Below are positions 8,747 to 16,034 of a DNA stretch of 64,000 bases, piece after piece. Below the pieces are notes generated by a model that did no database searches, had not been told where the DNA came from, and saw nothing but the letters and a program-made list of their open reading frames with translations. Position numbers and translations under genes: made by a program. The number at the start of each line of letters is the position of its first letter. Position 1 is the stretch's first letter. The stretch covers positions 1-64,000 of the forward strand of contig NZ_RAHJ01000022.1 of assembly GCF_003605755.1 (NCBI RefSeq), read 5' to 3'. This DNA is from Tsuneonella suprasediminis. Its GTDB lineage: Bacteria; Pseudomonadota; Alphaproteobacteria; Sphingomonadales; Sphingomonadaceae.

Positions 8747-9196
8747 ATGACAGAAGGACCACAACGTCCGATAGCGGCAACCATTGCAGTGGTTTTGCGT
8801 GAGGGTCAGGTCCTGCTGGTTCGCAGGGCCAATCCGCCAGATGCAGGGCGGTGGGGTTTTCCCGGCGGCAAGATCGAAACCGGCGAAACCATCGAACAGG
8901 CTGCCATTCGCGAACTTTACGAGGAAACCGAGATCCGAGGCGAGGCCTTGCAGACCTTCACCGCCGTCGATGTCTTCGACCATGATGAGCATGGCGGGCT
9001 TCGTCGGCACTTTATCCTTATTGCCGTGCTATGCCGATGGTGTTCAGGCGAACCTGTTGCTGGTGATGATGCGCTCGAAGCCAGATGGTTCGACCTTGCG
9101 GACCTCGAGGACGCAAACGTCGCACTCAGTCTGAATGTCAGCGAAGTTGCATGGCAGGCCGCCGCCATGCGCGACGATTTTTCCGAAACCCTGTAA
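8747..9196 (+). CDS. NUDIX hydrolase
   Basis: The product is 149 aa with a clear Nudix box at residues about 42-64: GGKIETGETIEQAAIREL followed by YEETEI, matching G-x5-E-x7-RE-U-x-EE-x-G/I-U. NUDIX enzymes hydrolyse nucleoside diphosphate derivatives, using Mg2+ bound by the box glutamates. The first half resembles the MutT/ADP-ribose pyrophosphatase branch, but the substrate is open. A Shine-Dalgarno AAAGGA precedes ATG 8747. It lies between the LysR gene and the integrase, probably as island cargo. Confidence 0.88.
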   Translation: MTEGPQRPIAATIAVVLREGQVLLVRRANPPDAGRWGFPGGKIETGETIEQAAIRELYEETEIRGEALQTFTAVDVFDHDEHGGLRRHFILIAVLCRWCSGEPVAGDDALEARWFDLADLEDANVALSLNVSEVAWQAAAMRDDFSETL

Positions 9197-9225
9197 TAGC
9201 CCTTGCCAGAGAGTTGATTGGGACA

Positions 9226-10611
9226 TCAGCCGAGGCTGCCGTTCGGATAGGCTATTCCCCGCTGGCCTTCCTTTGCCGCGGTTGGCCCGTGCGCTTGCAG
9301 CATAAGGAAACGTCCAAGCGCCGCCTTCCGGGAGCTTCGATCTAGCGCGAAATGTTTGTGGGAGAGCGCTGCCCCGTCGAGTAACGCCTGAATGTAACCC
9401 GACACTGTGTCGGCAGCCATGATGAGCGCAGCATCGAGGGTGTGGACGTAACGGCTAGTAATCGAACCCGATGCGTGGCCGAGTAGTGCCGCAATCGTGA
9501 TCTCGGTGAAACCCAAATCGTTCGCTATGCTGGCAAAGCTATGTCGAAGCGTATGGGCGGTGAGATCCGATAACTCTGTATCGGCGAAGATCTTTTCCCA
9601 ATGACGGGGGAAGCTGCCGAACGGCCCTTCGGGGTTCCTCTCGCCTGGAAACACATAGACGCTGTCCTCGCCCATCTGGCGCTCGTCGAAATACTCCACG
9701 ATGGGCAGTCCCATCGGCCGAACTGACTGGCCTTCTTTGGTGTCCTCGAACCGGAAGGCGCTGCCTGCCGTGTCTATTTCCGCTGCCTTAGCCTCAATGA
9801 TCTCTCCGCGTCGGCACCCTGACATAGCGATGAGCCGGATGATATCGACCGTTCTCGTGTAGCGCGGGTCCATTGCTGCTTTGTCGAGGATACGCCCAAG
9901 AGTGCGATATTCATCCTCGCTTAGCCGACGCTTGCGCACCGCGTCTTTTGGTTTGCGGACTCCGTGAGCAGGATTGCATTCAATTATGCCAAGCTCATCC
10001 CGCGCATAGGTGAAGATGCCGCCCAGCAGACCGACCGTCCGGCTAGCCGCTCCAAGGCCACCTCGGACAATGGACTTGCCGCGCAGCTTGTTCGTCCTCT
10101 CTGTGGAGCGCGTTTTGCCGGCCATGATGTCCTTCATCATCGCTGTCACGTCCGCCTTGGTGACGTGGGTTACGCGCTTCGAGCCGAGCAACGGGATGAT
10201 GTGGCGCGTGATCCGGCCGAGATCGGTAATCTTTGTGCTGGCCTTTTTGGGCCGTCCGCCTTTGCCGAGAATCCGGCCGGCTTCCAATTCCGCCATATAC
10301 AGCTCGCACAATTCCTTGACCGACATCGCCCGGCGGGCGCCGTTTCGATCTTCGAGCGGGTCGTTGCCCTTGGCGACATCAGCTAGCGCCTGGATCGCCA
10401 ACGTCCGCGCCTGCTCCGCCGTGACGGTGCCATGACGACCGAGTTTCATACGGCGCCGGACATTGTTGGAATTGCGATAGTCGACAAAATAAGTTCGCGT
10501 GCCTGAAGGCAGCACGAATACGCCGAAGCCTTTCAGATCGCTGCACCAAATAGTATATTGCCGATCGCGCAGGTCGGCTTTGTCGACGACGGTTTTCGTC
10601 AGTTTTGGCAT
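9226..10611 (-). CDS. int: Tyrosine recombinase (genomic island integrase)
   Basis: This 461-aa phage-type integrase has an N-terminal DUF4102-like arm-binding domain (about 1-90), a core-binding domain (about 95-200) and a C-terminal catalytic domain. Catalytic residues from the 10611 start are R267 in SGCRRGE, H353 and R356 in HTLRHSF, H379 in LLGHAS and Y388 in SRYVH, so the set is complete and the enzyme is probably active. ATG 10611 is chosen over GTG 10617 because GAGG lies 6 nt upstream. Its 5' end faces the tRNA-Arg fragment about 180 bp away, the likely attachment site. Confidence 0.9.
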   Translation of the reverse strand: MPKLTKTVVDKADLRDRQYTIWCSDLKGFGVFVLPSGTRTYFVDYRNSNNVRRRMKLGRHGTVTAEQARTLAIQALADVAKGNDPLEDRNGARRAMSVKELCELYMAELEAGRILGKGGRPKKASTKITDLGRITRHIIPLLGSKRVTHVTKADVTAMMKDIMAGKTRSTERTNKLRGKSIVRGGLGAASRTVGLLGGIFTYARDELGIIECNPAHGVRKPKDAVRKRRLSEDEYRTLGRILDKAAMDPRYTRTVDIIRLIAMSGCRRGEIIEAKAAEIDTAGSAFRFEDTKEGQSVRPMGLPIVEYFDERQMGEDSVYVFPGERNPEGPFGSFPRHWEKIFADTELSDLTAHTLRHSFASIANDLGFTEITIAALLGHASGSITSRYVHTLDAALIMAADTVSGYIQALLDGAALSHKHFALDRSSRKAALGRFLMLQAHGPTAAKEGQRGIAYPNGSLG

Positions 10612-11006
10612 TTGCACCTCGCTAGAGCGGGTCCAGAAAACTCACCAAAATCTCACCACCAGATCGAAAACTGTGGGGTGACTTTGCGTAGTCTGGAATA
10701 CCCTCATTGTCAATAAATCACTGCATAAACAGTTACTTAGAGAGCTCTGGCGTTGGATTGAAAAGCCTAGCGTAGCGTTGTGGTTCTAACTCCGAAGGCA
10801 GAGGTCACAGGTTCGAATCCTGTCGGGTGCGCCACGTTTTCAAGGGCTTATTGGGGCATCGGGAGGGCCTCAGTTTGCCGGGGCAACCGCTAGGGAACTC
10901 TCGAGGTAACTGAAGGTGATTCCTATCGTTGACTCTGACTCACTATCAGGTTGCCCAATAGTGCTCCACCCGGTAGAACCGCACGAGCGATGCGGAAGGA
11001 GCGAAT
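10612..11006. other. Integrase upstream region, att end and methylase leader
   Basis: There is no protein gene in this 395-bp stretch. It holds the integrase promoter side, with CTCACCA twice within 20 bp near 10640-10660 as possible arm-type sites, then an AT-richer stretch, the tRNA-Arg 3' fragment at 10790-10834, and the leader of the truncated methylase gene. A Shine-Dalgarno GGAAGGAG lies just before GTG 11007. Confidence 0.5.
10790..10834 (+). other. 3' fragment of tRNA-Arg(CCG): island attachment site
   Basis: This 45-nt stretch reads as the second half of a tRNA. It has an anticodon loop CTCCGAA (anticodon CCG), the 3' arm of the anticodon stem, a T-arm with stem ACAGG/CCTGT around loop TTCGAAT, the acceptor 3' strand CGGGTGC, and an encoded GCCA end. 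No matching 5' half (a GCACCCG acceptor strand, D-arm) precedes it, so it is not a functional gene. A tRNA 3' half beside an integrase is the normal signature of an att site. Its orientation predicts that the island lies to the left, with an intact tRNA-Arg beyond the left edge of the window. Confidence 0.8.
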
Positions 11007-11340
11007 GTGAAGTTCATCGAGGATCAGACGGCCCAAAAGCTGCGGGGTGGCTACTACACCCCCCTCGATCTCGCTTCCTTCATCGCCCGCTGGATTGCCG
11101 ACCTCAAGCCTGACAAGGTCCTCGAGCCGAGCTGCGGTGACGGCGCCTTTCTTCAAGCGATGGCGGATGTCGGCGCGTTCTCGAAGGCGGCGATCACCGG
11201 CTTCGAGCTTGACGATGACGAAGCCGCGAAGGCCGCCCGGCGGGCCAAGGAACTCCGACTGAACCGTGCTGAGGTTCGCTCTGAGGACTTCCTCGGTTGG
11301 GCAATCGAGAACATGGGCAAAGGCGGCGACCCGCTGCGCG
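11007..11340 (+). pseudogene. N-6 adenine DNA methylase, N-terminal fragment
   Basis: Only the first about 110 residues of a class I DNA methyltransferase remain. RGGYYTPLDLASFIARW is the family entry motif. VLEPSCGDGAFLQAM is SAM-binding motif I, and GFELDDDEAAKA carries the acidic motif II. The catalytic NPPY/F motif that should follow within a few residues of GKGGDP is absent: the sequence switches at about 11335 into the antisense of a primase fragment and the frame ends shortly after, at 11363. It cannot methylate DNA. Its start has a good ribosome-binding site (GGAAGGAG before GTG). Confidence 0.78.
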
Positions 11341-11706
11341 CTTCTTCGCGTTTGGCCAGTTGATCGTGAAGGGCAGGCGGAGAATGCGGTCACAGTTGTG
11401 GCAGTGATCGCCCCCGAATTGCTCCTCGAGGTACTTGTTGAAGCGCTCGACCTCCTTGGCAGTCGGTATGTCACCGCCAATGTACGGCCCGTCCCGTAGC
11501 AGCCAAATACCTTGCACCCCATTGCCGCTGTCCACGATGACAGACGGCCGGAGCTCGAAAGCCTCGAGCCGAGCGATTGCGGCGGCCCGGGCGGTCGCCG
11601 GGTCCTCGCCCTCCTTCGGGTCAATATCGACCCAGAAGGCGACGGCATCCCGCACGTCCTCCTTGCTCCCCTTCTTGTCGAGAGGGCGCATCGCGGGGTT
11701 CACCAT
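11336..11706 (-). pseudogene. Archaeo-eukaryotic-type primase/polymerase fragment
   Basis: The minus strand encodes a central piece of a bifunctional primase-polymerase of plasmids and phages. AVAFWVDIDPKEGED gives the metal-binding D-x-D, VIVDSGNGVQGIWLL the nucleotide-binding strand, and NCDRILRLPFTINWPNAKKR the family closing motif. Residues beyond about AAGR come from the antisense of the methylase fragment, so the gene is cut at about 11336. The N-terminus is also short, beginning MVNPAMRPLDKKGSK. It is a remnant of a mobile replicon. Confidence 0.72.
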
Positions 11707-11878
11707 GTAGTAAACTCGAAAGCGCGCGCTGCGCTTAGCCCCGCCGATACCCGGCTAGACTGTTTCCTAGTGTAAACGTCGATGAAGTCGAGTGTTTTAG
11801 GGGGCTCGAGCCAAGATCAAAAACCCGCTGGACCTCGGCTAGACTGGGTAGCTTAGACCTCCGAAGGTAAACTCGCAA

Positions 11879-12055
11879 TCAGCGCAGTGCGATCCCGCGC
11901 CGTGCCAGTTCGCTACCGATCATGCGGACGGCGTATGAGGCATCGTTGAATGCCGAGCGACGGGGCGCTTCTGTCTGGCAACGCAGGGCTTGGGCGAACA
12001 GGTCGCGGAGCTGGGCATCGGTTTTCTTGGTCAGGTTCTCACGGGTAAGTTTCAT
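11879..12055 (-). CDS. Small hypothetical protein, 58 aa
   Basis: This is a 58-residue basic helical protein (MKLTRENLTKKTDAQLRDLF at its start) with no recognised domain. ATG 12055 is preceded by AAAGGAGG with about 6 nt spacing, a strong ribosome-binding site that supports a real gene. The longer open frame upstream to 12421 has no protein-like composition. A perfect 9-bp inverted repeat lies about 80 bp upstream of its start. Similar short proteins accompany mobile elements in sphingomonads, but I cannot assign a function. Confidence 0.6.
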   Translation of the reverse strand: MKLTRENLTKKTDAQLRDLFAQALRCQTEAPRRSAFNDASYAVRMIGSELARRGIALR

Positions 12056-12548
12056 CGTCTCCTCCTTTATATTGCCGCGTCCCGGCATGAGCCGCGTGTC
12101 ACGAGAAGCCGAATCCGTGGTGTCAGAGGTGATGCATTCCTCGAATTTCGAGGAAGCAAAGGGAATCCGTATGCAGGCTTTACGCCTTGCATCATGTCCG
12201 TCTGGAATATGCGGTAGGTTGATTGAGAACAGCGCGCCCTGACGGGCGCTTCGGAAATATGGAGGGGGAGATAAACGAAGCCGTCCCCGCTGGAAATCTT
12301 CAGAGAAAATCGATCCCGCGAGGGAATGTGTTTGCCCTTGGGGGTTGCCGTTGCCTAACGGCCCGCGATCTATTCGCTGGCGCTCACGGAGCCGATGTCT
12401 CCGCCGTTCGGTGACGATCACTAACGGATTAATGCTGGGTCGCTGCCCCCAGCGCGCTTCGCATCACGTTCCGCCCAGCTTCCTTCACTTGACGTTTCGT
12501 ACAGCAGGTTCCCCGCGAACGTGCCCACTCCGCTTCGGGGGGGCTGCT
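12056..12548. other. 493-bp stretch without a convincing gene
   Basis: There are open frames in several phases but none with a ribosome-binding site and protein-like composition. Visible structure: the perfect palindrome TTCCTCGAATTTCGAGGAA at 12137-12155, and a GCGCCC/GGGCGC hairpin with a 4-nt loop at 12234-12249. The rest looks like decayed or regulatory DNA between the 58-aa and 114-aa genes. Confidence 0.45.
12137..12155. repeat. Perfect 19-bp palindrome upstream of the 58-aa gene
   Basis: TTCCTCGAA and TTCGAGGAA flank a single central T, a perfect 9-bp dyad. It lies 82 bp upstream of the leftward 58-aa gene and fits an operator for a small dimeric regulator. No T-run follows, so a terminator role is less likely. 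Confidence 0.5.
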
Positions 12549-12893
12549 ATGACTTTGAATGAAACTCTGACACGCGAGGACGTGGAAGAGGCGTTCCGCC
12601 GCGCTACCAATAGCGTCGTGGAAGCGGCGGAGCGATGGGCGGCCCGTGCGGAATTTGGTCTGACCGATGAAGAGCTTGCCGAAGCCCTGCGCTATGAGCT
12701 CGGGATTGCGGGCGGAACAGGCGGGCGCGGTGCTTTGTGCGTTGCCTATCAAGGCGCGGGCCTGAAAATTTGGGCTGGAAAGTCTGGATGGGCGCTGACT
12801 CCGCCCATCCTTGAAGGGCAGCGGACGATAGCCTTCGCACGGGAGTATTGCGGGATTCCCAACCCGTCCGACGAGCAGATGAAGCTATTATAA
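12549..12893 (+). CDS. Hypothetical protein, 114 aa
   Basis: The 114-residue product is acidic and mostly helical at the N-terminus (REDVEEAFRRATNSVVEAAE), with a Gly-rich middle (GIAGGTGGRGALCVAYQGAG) and no recognised domain. ATG 12549 is preceded by a G-rich stretch (CGGGGGGG) that can pair with 16S rRNA. Codon use matches neighbouring genes and there is no internal defect. No function is assigned; the setting suggests mobile-element cargo. Confidence 0.6.
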   Translation: MTLNETLTREDVEEAFRRATNSVVEAAERWAARAEFGLTDEELAEALRYELGIAGGTGGRGALCVAYQGAGLKIWAGKSGWALTPPILEGQRTIAFAREYCGIPNPSDEQMKLL

Positions 12894-12951
12894 AATTAGT
12901 GCGCTGAAAAATCGGCGCGCCCATGCCCATCATCGGCACGGGCGCGGGGCT

Positions 12952-13458
12952 TCATGTAGACGACCTTGCGAATAAGGTCAGATTGACTGTGTTGTCGAGG
13001 CTTGAGGGGAAAGGTTCACCCTGAACCACAAAACCGAACTTGGCGAGAGGCCCCAGCATCTTGTCGTTTTTTGTGGTGGCGTAAATGCCTTTGGAACCGC
13101 CCGCCCCCTCAAGGGCCGCGCCGATCAGCTTCGAGGCAAGGTGCTGACCGCGATAATCAAGATGAACGACGATCCAGCCCAATTCGAGAAGATATGAATC
13201 GGCGGATGCACCGACTTTCGCCTTGCGAAAATAGTCGCGCCGATGACTGTCATGCGGACGTTTGACAGCCGCAGTGCCAAACAGCTTGTCCCCATCATAG
13301 AGCATGACGAGGGCGACCGCCGCTTCGACCAAGGCGGGCAATGTCTGAGCATTGACCTCGCCCGCCGAGATCACGAGCGCTTTGAACGCATCTTTAGCCT
13401 CGTCCGACATGTCCGACGGCGCGACCGTTTTCAGTATGAAATCTGTGCTGGATGCCAT
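12952..13458 (-). CDS. GNAT-like N-acetyltransferase
   Basis: The product is 168 aa with one GNAT core. LGWIVVHLDYRGQHLASKLI is motif A (R-G-Q-x-x-A around the acetyl-CoA pyrophosphate), followed by IYATTKNDKMLGPLAKFGF as motif B. The N-terminal part is longer and less typical. I start at ATG 13458; the frame opens to 13518 with alternative ATGs at 13476 and 13473. The acceptor is unknown. Its placement on the minus strand between small mobile-element genes suggests cargo, possibly a GNAT toxin or resistance enzyme, but no adjacent RHH antitoxin is seen. Confidence 0.68.
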   Translation of the reverse strand: MASSTDFILKTVAPSDMSDEAKDAFKALVISAGEVNAQTLPALVEAAVALVMLYDGDKLFGTAAVKRPHDSHRRDYFRKAKVGASADSYLLELGWIVVHLDYRGQHLASKLIGAALEGAGGSKGIYATTKNDKMLGPLAKFGFVVQGEPFPSSLDNTVNLTLFARSST

Positions 13459-13608
13459 CCTCTTGCCCCCGATCATCATTTCATCATGCCTGCGACTTTG
13501 GCGCAAGCTTTCCCCCAAGGCTCATACACTGTGAGCATAGCCCCTTTCCCTGCTTCAGCATCAGGGAAAGGACCACCGATATGGCGCGCATATCTGCACA
13601 AATGCTCA

Positions 13609-13903
13609 ATGAGTGAAGAGTTGATCTCTATGACCTTTGCGCAGGGCTGGCGGCACCTTGCAGGTCGATCTTGCCGATTTCGCGGCGAACATCGGTATGG
13701 CGAGCGCACGGGAGATTGCCGCAATCAAAAGCGGCGAGCCTGTCTTGCCGATTTCCTCAATTCCACGGCTCGCGATCATTATGCTGCGGCTACAGGATCG
13801 CGTGAACGCTGCGTATTTCCGTCAGTTGCAGGATGCCTTGGCCTTCGACGAAGCCCAGAGCGAATTGTTCGACCCATCGGAAGATGACGATATTCCGTTT
13901 TGA
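13609..13903 (+). pseudogene. Small island protein with a one-base frameshift
   Basis: ATG 13609 opens MSEELISMTFAQGWRHL, after which the frame goes out of register. The next frame continues QVDLADFAANIGMASAREI and runs to TGA at 13903, ending in an acidic tail (DPSEDDDIPF). Removing one T from CACCTTGCAG at 13655-13657 joins the two as WRHLQVDLADF, which reads smoothly. The restored product would be about 98 aa, predicted helical, perhaps HTH-like, with no firm family. Alternatively the gene starts at ATG 13697 as a 68-aa protein. Confidence 0.5.
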
Positions 13904-14179
13904 CGGGTTTGGCGGTGTTCGAGTGAACTGCTCCTCATTGGTCATTTGTGCGGAGGCCAGATGAACCCTTCGGCTTTCTTCATGGGGATTCCAAGGCCCG
14001 TGCGGCGCGGGGATCAATGCGGCTCGCTTCCTCCAATCATTCCATTCATTCCGTGCAGCTCCGCCCCCCGTGAACGGGGCGTTCCGGCATTTGACCCCGC
14101 GCCTCAAGCCCCCGTGTCTTTCTTCGCTCCCATGAAGCCGACGGAATCATCCATGCGGCAAATGAAAAGGAGCAATCAT

Positions 14180-14383
14180 ATGTCTGACACCACCAAAAAC
14201 CGTCCCGCCTTCCGTCTCTATTCCGTGACGGGCGAAGGAAAATCCGCCCGCTGGACAGATATCGGCGTGGCGTGGGCAACCCGCGACGGGAGGGGCTTTA
14301 CGCTCACCCTCAACGCTCTGCCGCTCAATGGTCGCATCGTCATGCGCGAGACGGCAGACAAGGAAAACGAGGCCGCCGCTTGA
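14180..14383 (+). CDS. Small conserved hypothetical protein, 67 aa
   Basis: This is a 67-aa protein starting MSDTTKNRPAFRLYSVTGEG. The pattern FRLYSVTGEGKSARWTDIGV and AWATRDGRGFTLTLNALPL suggests a compact beta-rich fold. ATG 14180 has AAGGAG 7 nt upstream, which decides the start within a longer open frame. Proteins of this type are common in alphaproteobacterial integrative elements next to conjugation or toxin-antitoxin genes; that is from memory of the family, and the function is unknown. Confidence 0.68.
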   Translation: MSDTTKNRPAFRLYSVTGEGKSARWTDIGVAWATRDGRGFTLTLNALPLNGRIVMRETADKENEAAA

Positions 14384-14405
14384 TGCGGCCTCACGAGGTT
14401 TGTAA

Positions 14406-14521
14406 AATCCACGGGTTATAGATCGCACTTATATCTATAATCTGTGGATTCGTTTTTATTATTGCATTTAGAGCTCATAAATTATAAGATGCAATGGATA
14501 TTGAAATCCACAGATTATGAT
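14406..14521. promoter_or_regulatory. Repeated operator in front of the mobile mystery pair
   Basis: An 18-bp word, AATCCACGGGTTATAGAT (14406-14423), is repeated inverted as ATCTATAATCTGTGGATT (14433-14450), matching at 16 of 18 positions. A third copy, AATCCACAGATTATGAT, lies at 14505-14521 and covers the ATG at 14517. Between them TTGCAT (14462-14467) and ATGCAA (14490-14495) form another dyad. The stretch is clearly AT-rich against its surroundings. The arrangement fits autorepression by the HTH protein encoded just downstream. Confidence 0.72.
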
Positions 14522-14978
14522 GAACCACGCCGCACTCGCCCGAAAAAGCCTCGATAGACGCTTTGCCGCCATGCAAAGCGTTGAAATGACGCGCCCGCCA
14601 AAAGGATGGATTCGCGCCATTCGCGACGCGCTGGGCATCAATGCCACGCAATTTGCCGCTCGCCTCGGGGTGAAACAACCTCGTATCGCGGCGCTTGAAA
14701 AAGCCGAAGTCAGCGGCGTTGCATCCTTGCAAACAATCAGGGAAGCCGCCGAAGCTCTGGGCTGCAAATTTATTTATGCCATCGTGCCCGAAGCCTCACT
14801 TGATGATCTTATCCGCGAGCAGGCAGCCAAACGCGCCGAACAGGAATTGCGCCGCATCCATCACACGATGAGTCTGGAAAACCAGTCGCTGGAGGACCGC
14901 GATCTTGCGGATGAACGCCAGCGCCTGATCGACGAGCTATTGGCAGGCTCAATGCGCCGCCTGTGGGATGAGCAATGA
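14517..14978 (+). CDS. Mobile mystery protein A (HTH partner of a Fic protein)
   Basis: The 153-aa product matches the family known as mobile mystery protein A. An N-terminal helical part contains PKGWIRAIRDALGINATQFA, followed by an XRE-type HTH (ARLGVKQPRIAALEKAEVSG). The C-terminal part is charged and helical. It sits directly upstream of the Fic-domain partner, overlapping it by 4 nt (ATGA), the usual fixed order of the pair. The third operator copy overlaps its own start codon, implying autoregulation. By analogy with toxin-antitoxin operons it is the likely antitoxin/repressor (inference). Confidence 0.88.
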   Translation: MMNHAALARKSLDRRFAAMQSVEMTRPPKGWIRAIRDALGINATQFAARLGVKQPRIAALEKAEVSGVASLQTIREAAEALGCKFIYAIVPEASLDDLIREQAAKRAEQELRRIHHTMSLENQSLEDRDLADERQRLIDELLAGSMRRLWDEQ

Positions 14979-15565
14979 GCGATCCGCTGTTTGACGAGGA
15001 TGATGAAGCCAACACCCCTCTGACAGAGGAGGAACGCGCACAGCTCATCCCGACCTATATCACGCAGCGCCGCGAACTGAACGAAGCGGAACTCGCCAAT
15101 ATCAGCGAGGCCACCAAATGGCTCTCGTCGCGCAAGCGCGAGGTGCTGGACGATGCATTCTTACGCGAACTGCACAAACGCATGTTCGGCAAGGTTTGGC
15201 AGTGGGCGGGTGGATATCGCACGACCCCGCGCAATATCGGTATCGATGCCTACCGTATCCCGATGGAGGTGCGGCAACTCGTGGACGATGTGCGGCATCA
15301 GGTCGAGCATGAGACCTATCCGCCCGATGAGATCGCCGTGCGGTTTTCGCATCGGCTGGTCTCGATCCACCCGTTCCCCAACGGAAACGGGCGTCATTCC
15401 CGCATGGTTGCCGACGTGCTTGCCGTTCAACTCGGGCAGAAGCCCTTCACATGGGGGCGAATGAGCCTCGTCGATCCGAGTGCAACCCGAAAAGCCTATA
15501 TCGCGGCGCTGCAAGCGGCGGACGGTCACGATACCGAGCAGCTTCTCGCCTTCGCCAGATCGTAA
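14975..15565 (+). CDS. Mobile mystery protein B (Fic-domain protein)
   Basis: The 196-aa product has an intact Fic core. HPFPNGNGRHSR at about residues 130-141 matches HPFx(D/N)GNGRxxR, the catalytic and phosphate-binding loop of AMP-transferring Fic enzymes. GGYRTTPRNIGI upstream is the flap region. Fic enzymes attach AMP or another nucleotide to protein hydroxyls. The family is known as mobile mystery protein B, almost always coupled to protein A. The gene is complete, and foreign debris begins directly after its stop codon. Confidence 0.9.
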   Translation: MSDPLFDEDDEANTPLTEEERAQLIPTYITQRRELNEAELANISEATKWLSSRKREVLDDAFLRELHKRMFGKVWQWAGGYRTTPRNIGIDAYRIPMEVRQLVDDVRHQVEHETYPPDEIAVRFSHRLVSIHPFPNGNGRHSRMVADVLAVQLGQKPFTWGRMSLVDPSATRKAYIAALQAADGHDTEQLLAFARS

Positions 15566-15711
15566 AGGGTGACCTCTGGACGGTCTGACCCGAATGAAGC
15601 GGTGCCGTGAAAGGCGTACCAGACCGCGATGCGGCTATTGAGGAATGCGGTCAAAACCTTTGCACGGTCGCTCTGGCCAGCTGGCACCACGATTGCCTGC
15701 AAGATATCTGA
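15566..15711 (-). pseudogene. DNA methylase C-terminal fragment
   Basis: The minus strand has about 48 codons reading ILQAIVVPAGQSDRAKVLTA and FLNSRIAVWYAFHGTASFGS, then DRPEVTL. This resembles the tail of N-6 adenine DNA methylases, where a leucine-rich FLNS motif is followed by a short conserved loop. It is cut at both sides: by the Fic stop codon on one side and the RtcA remnant on the other. Whether it belonged to the same methylase whose N-terminus lies at 11007 cannot be told. Confidence 0.5.
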
Positions 15712-16020
15712 AAGGTGGCCGAATGGCCGGACGAAGCCTTCGCTCCAGTGCAACTCCCGGCTGAGAACGGCCCGGGGAATGCGCTGCTCATGATAGCGGC
15801 CAAGCGTATGGCGGGCTATCTGGCATCGCAGGCCTTTGCCGGACCTTACCTCCAAGACCAGTTGCTACTGCCGTTCGCAATGGCCGGCCGTGGAGCGTTC
15901 ACCACAGTCAAGCTCAGCGAGCACACCCGCACTGCTGTGAACCTGATCGAACGATTTTCGGGGAGGATTTTTCGCTTCTCGGAAACCGACGACGGAGCAC
16001 ATTTGGCAAAGGTTTGCTGA
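15712..16020 (+). pseudogene. rtcA: RNA 3'-phosphate cyclase (RtcA) remnant
   Basis: The frame resembles the C-terminal third of RtcA: PVQLPAENGPGNALLM, then AAKRMAGYLASQAFAGPYLQ with DQLLLPFAMAGRGAFTTVKL, ending HTRTAVNLIERFSGRIFRF. Between GNALLM and AAKRMAG about 30 residues normally present are missing in frame, and the N-terminal two thirds including the nucleotide-binding region are absent. RtcA makes 2',3'-cyclic phosphate RNA ends, usually with RtcB. No rtcB or rtcR is nearby. This copy is dead. Confidence 0.72.
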
Positions 16021-16034
16021 TGGCCGCGAGTTGA

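Noticed and set aside
10741-10834. Possible complete tRNA-Arg gene
   Set aside because: No acceptor 5' strand (GCACCCG), D-arm or matching anticodon-stem 5' arm precedes the anticodon. Only the 3' half is present, so it is an att fragment.
11879-12421. 180-aa minus-strand open frame
   Set aside because: Only the last 58 codons have a strong ribosome-binding site and protein-like composition; the upstream part is Arg/Pro-rich.
13904-14179. Gene upstream of the 67-aa protein in the same frame
   Set aside because: The frame is open from 13946, but composition is Pro-rich and no ribosome-binding site precedes its ATGs; the good site is at 14180.
15526-15855. Whole 109-aa minus-strand open frame as a gene
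   Set aside because: Only the middle about 48 codons resemble a methylase tail; both ends are antisense translation of the Fic gene and the RtcA remnant.
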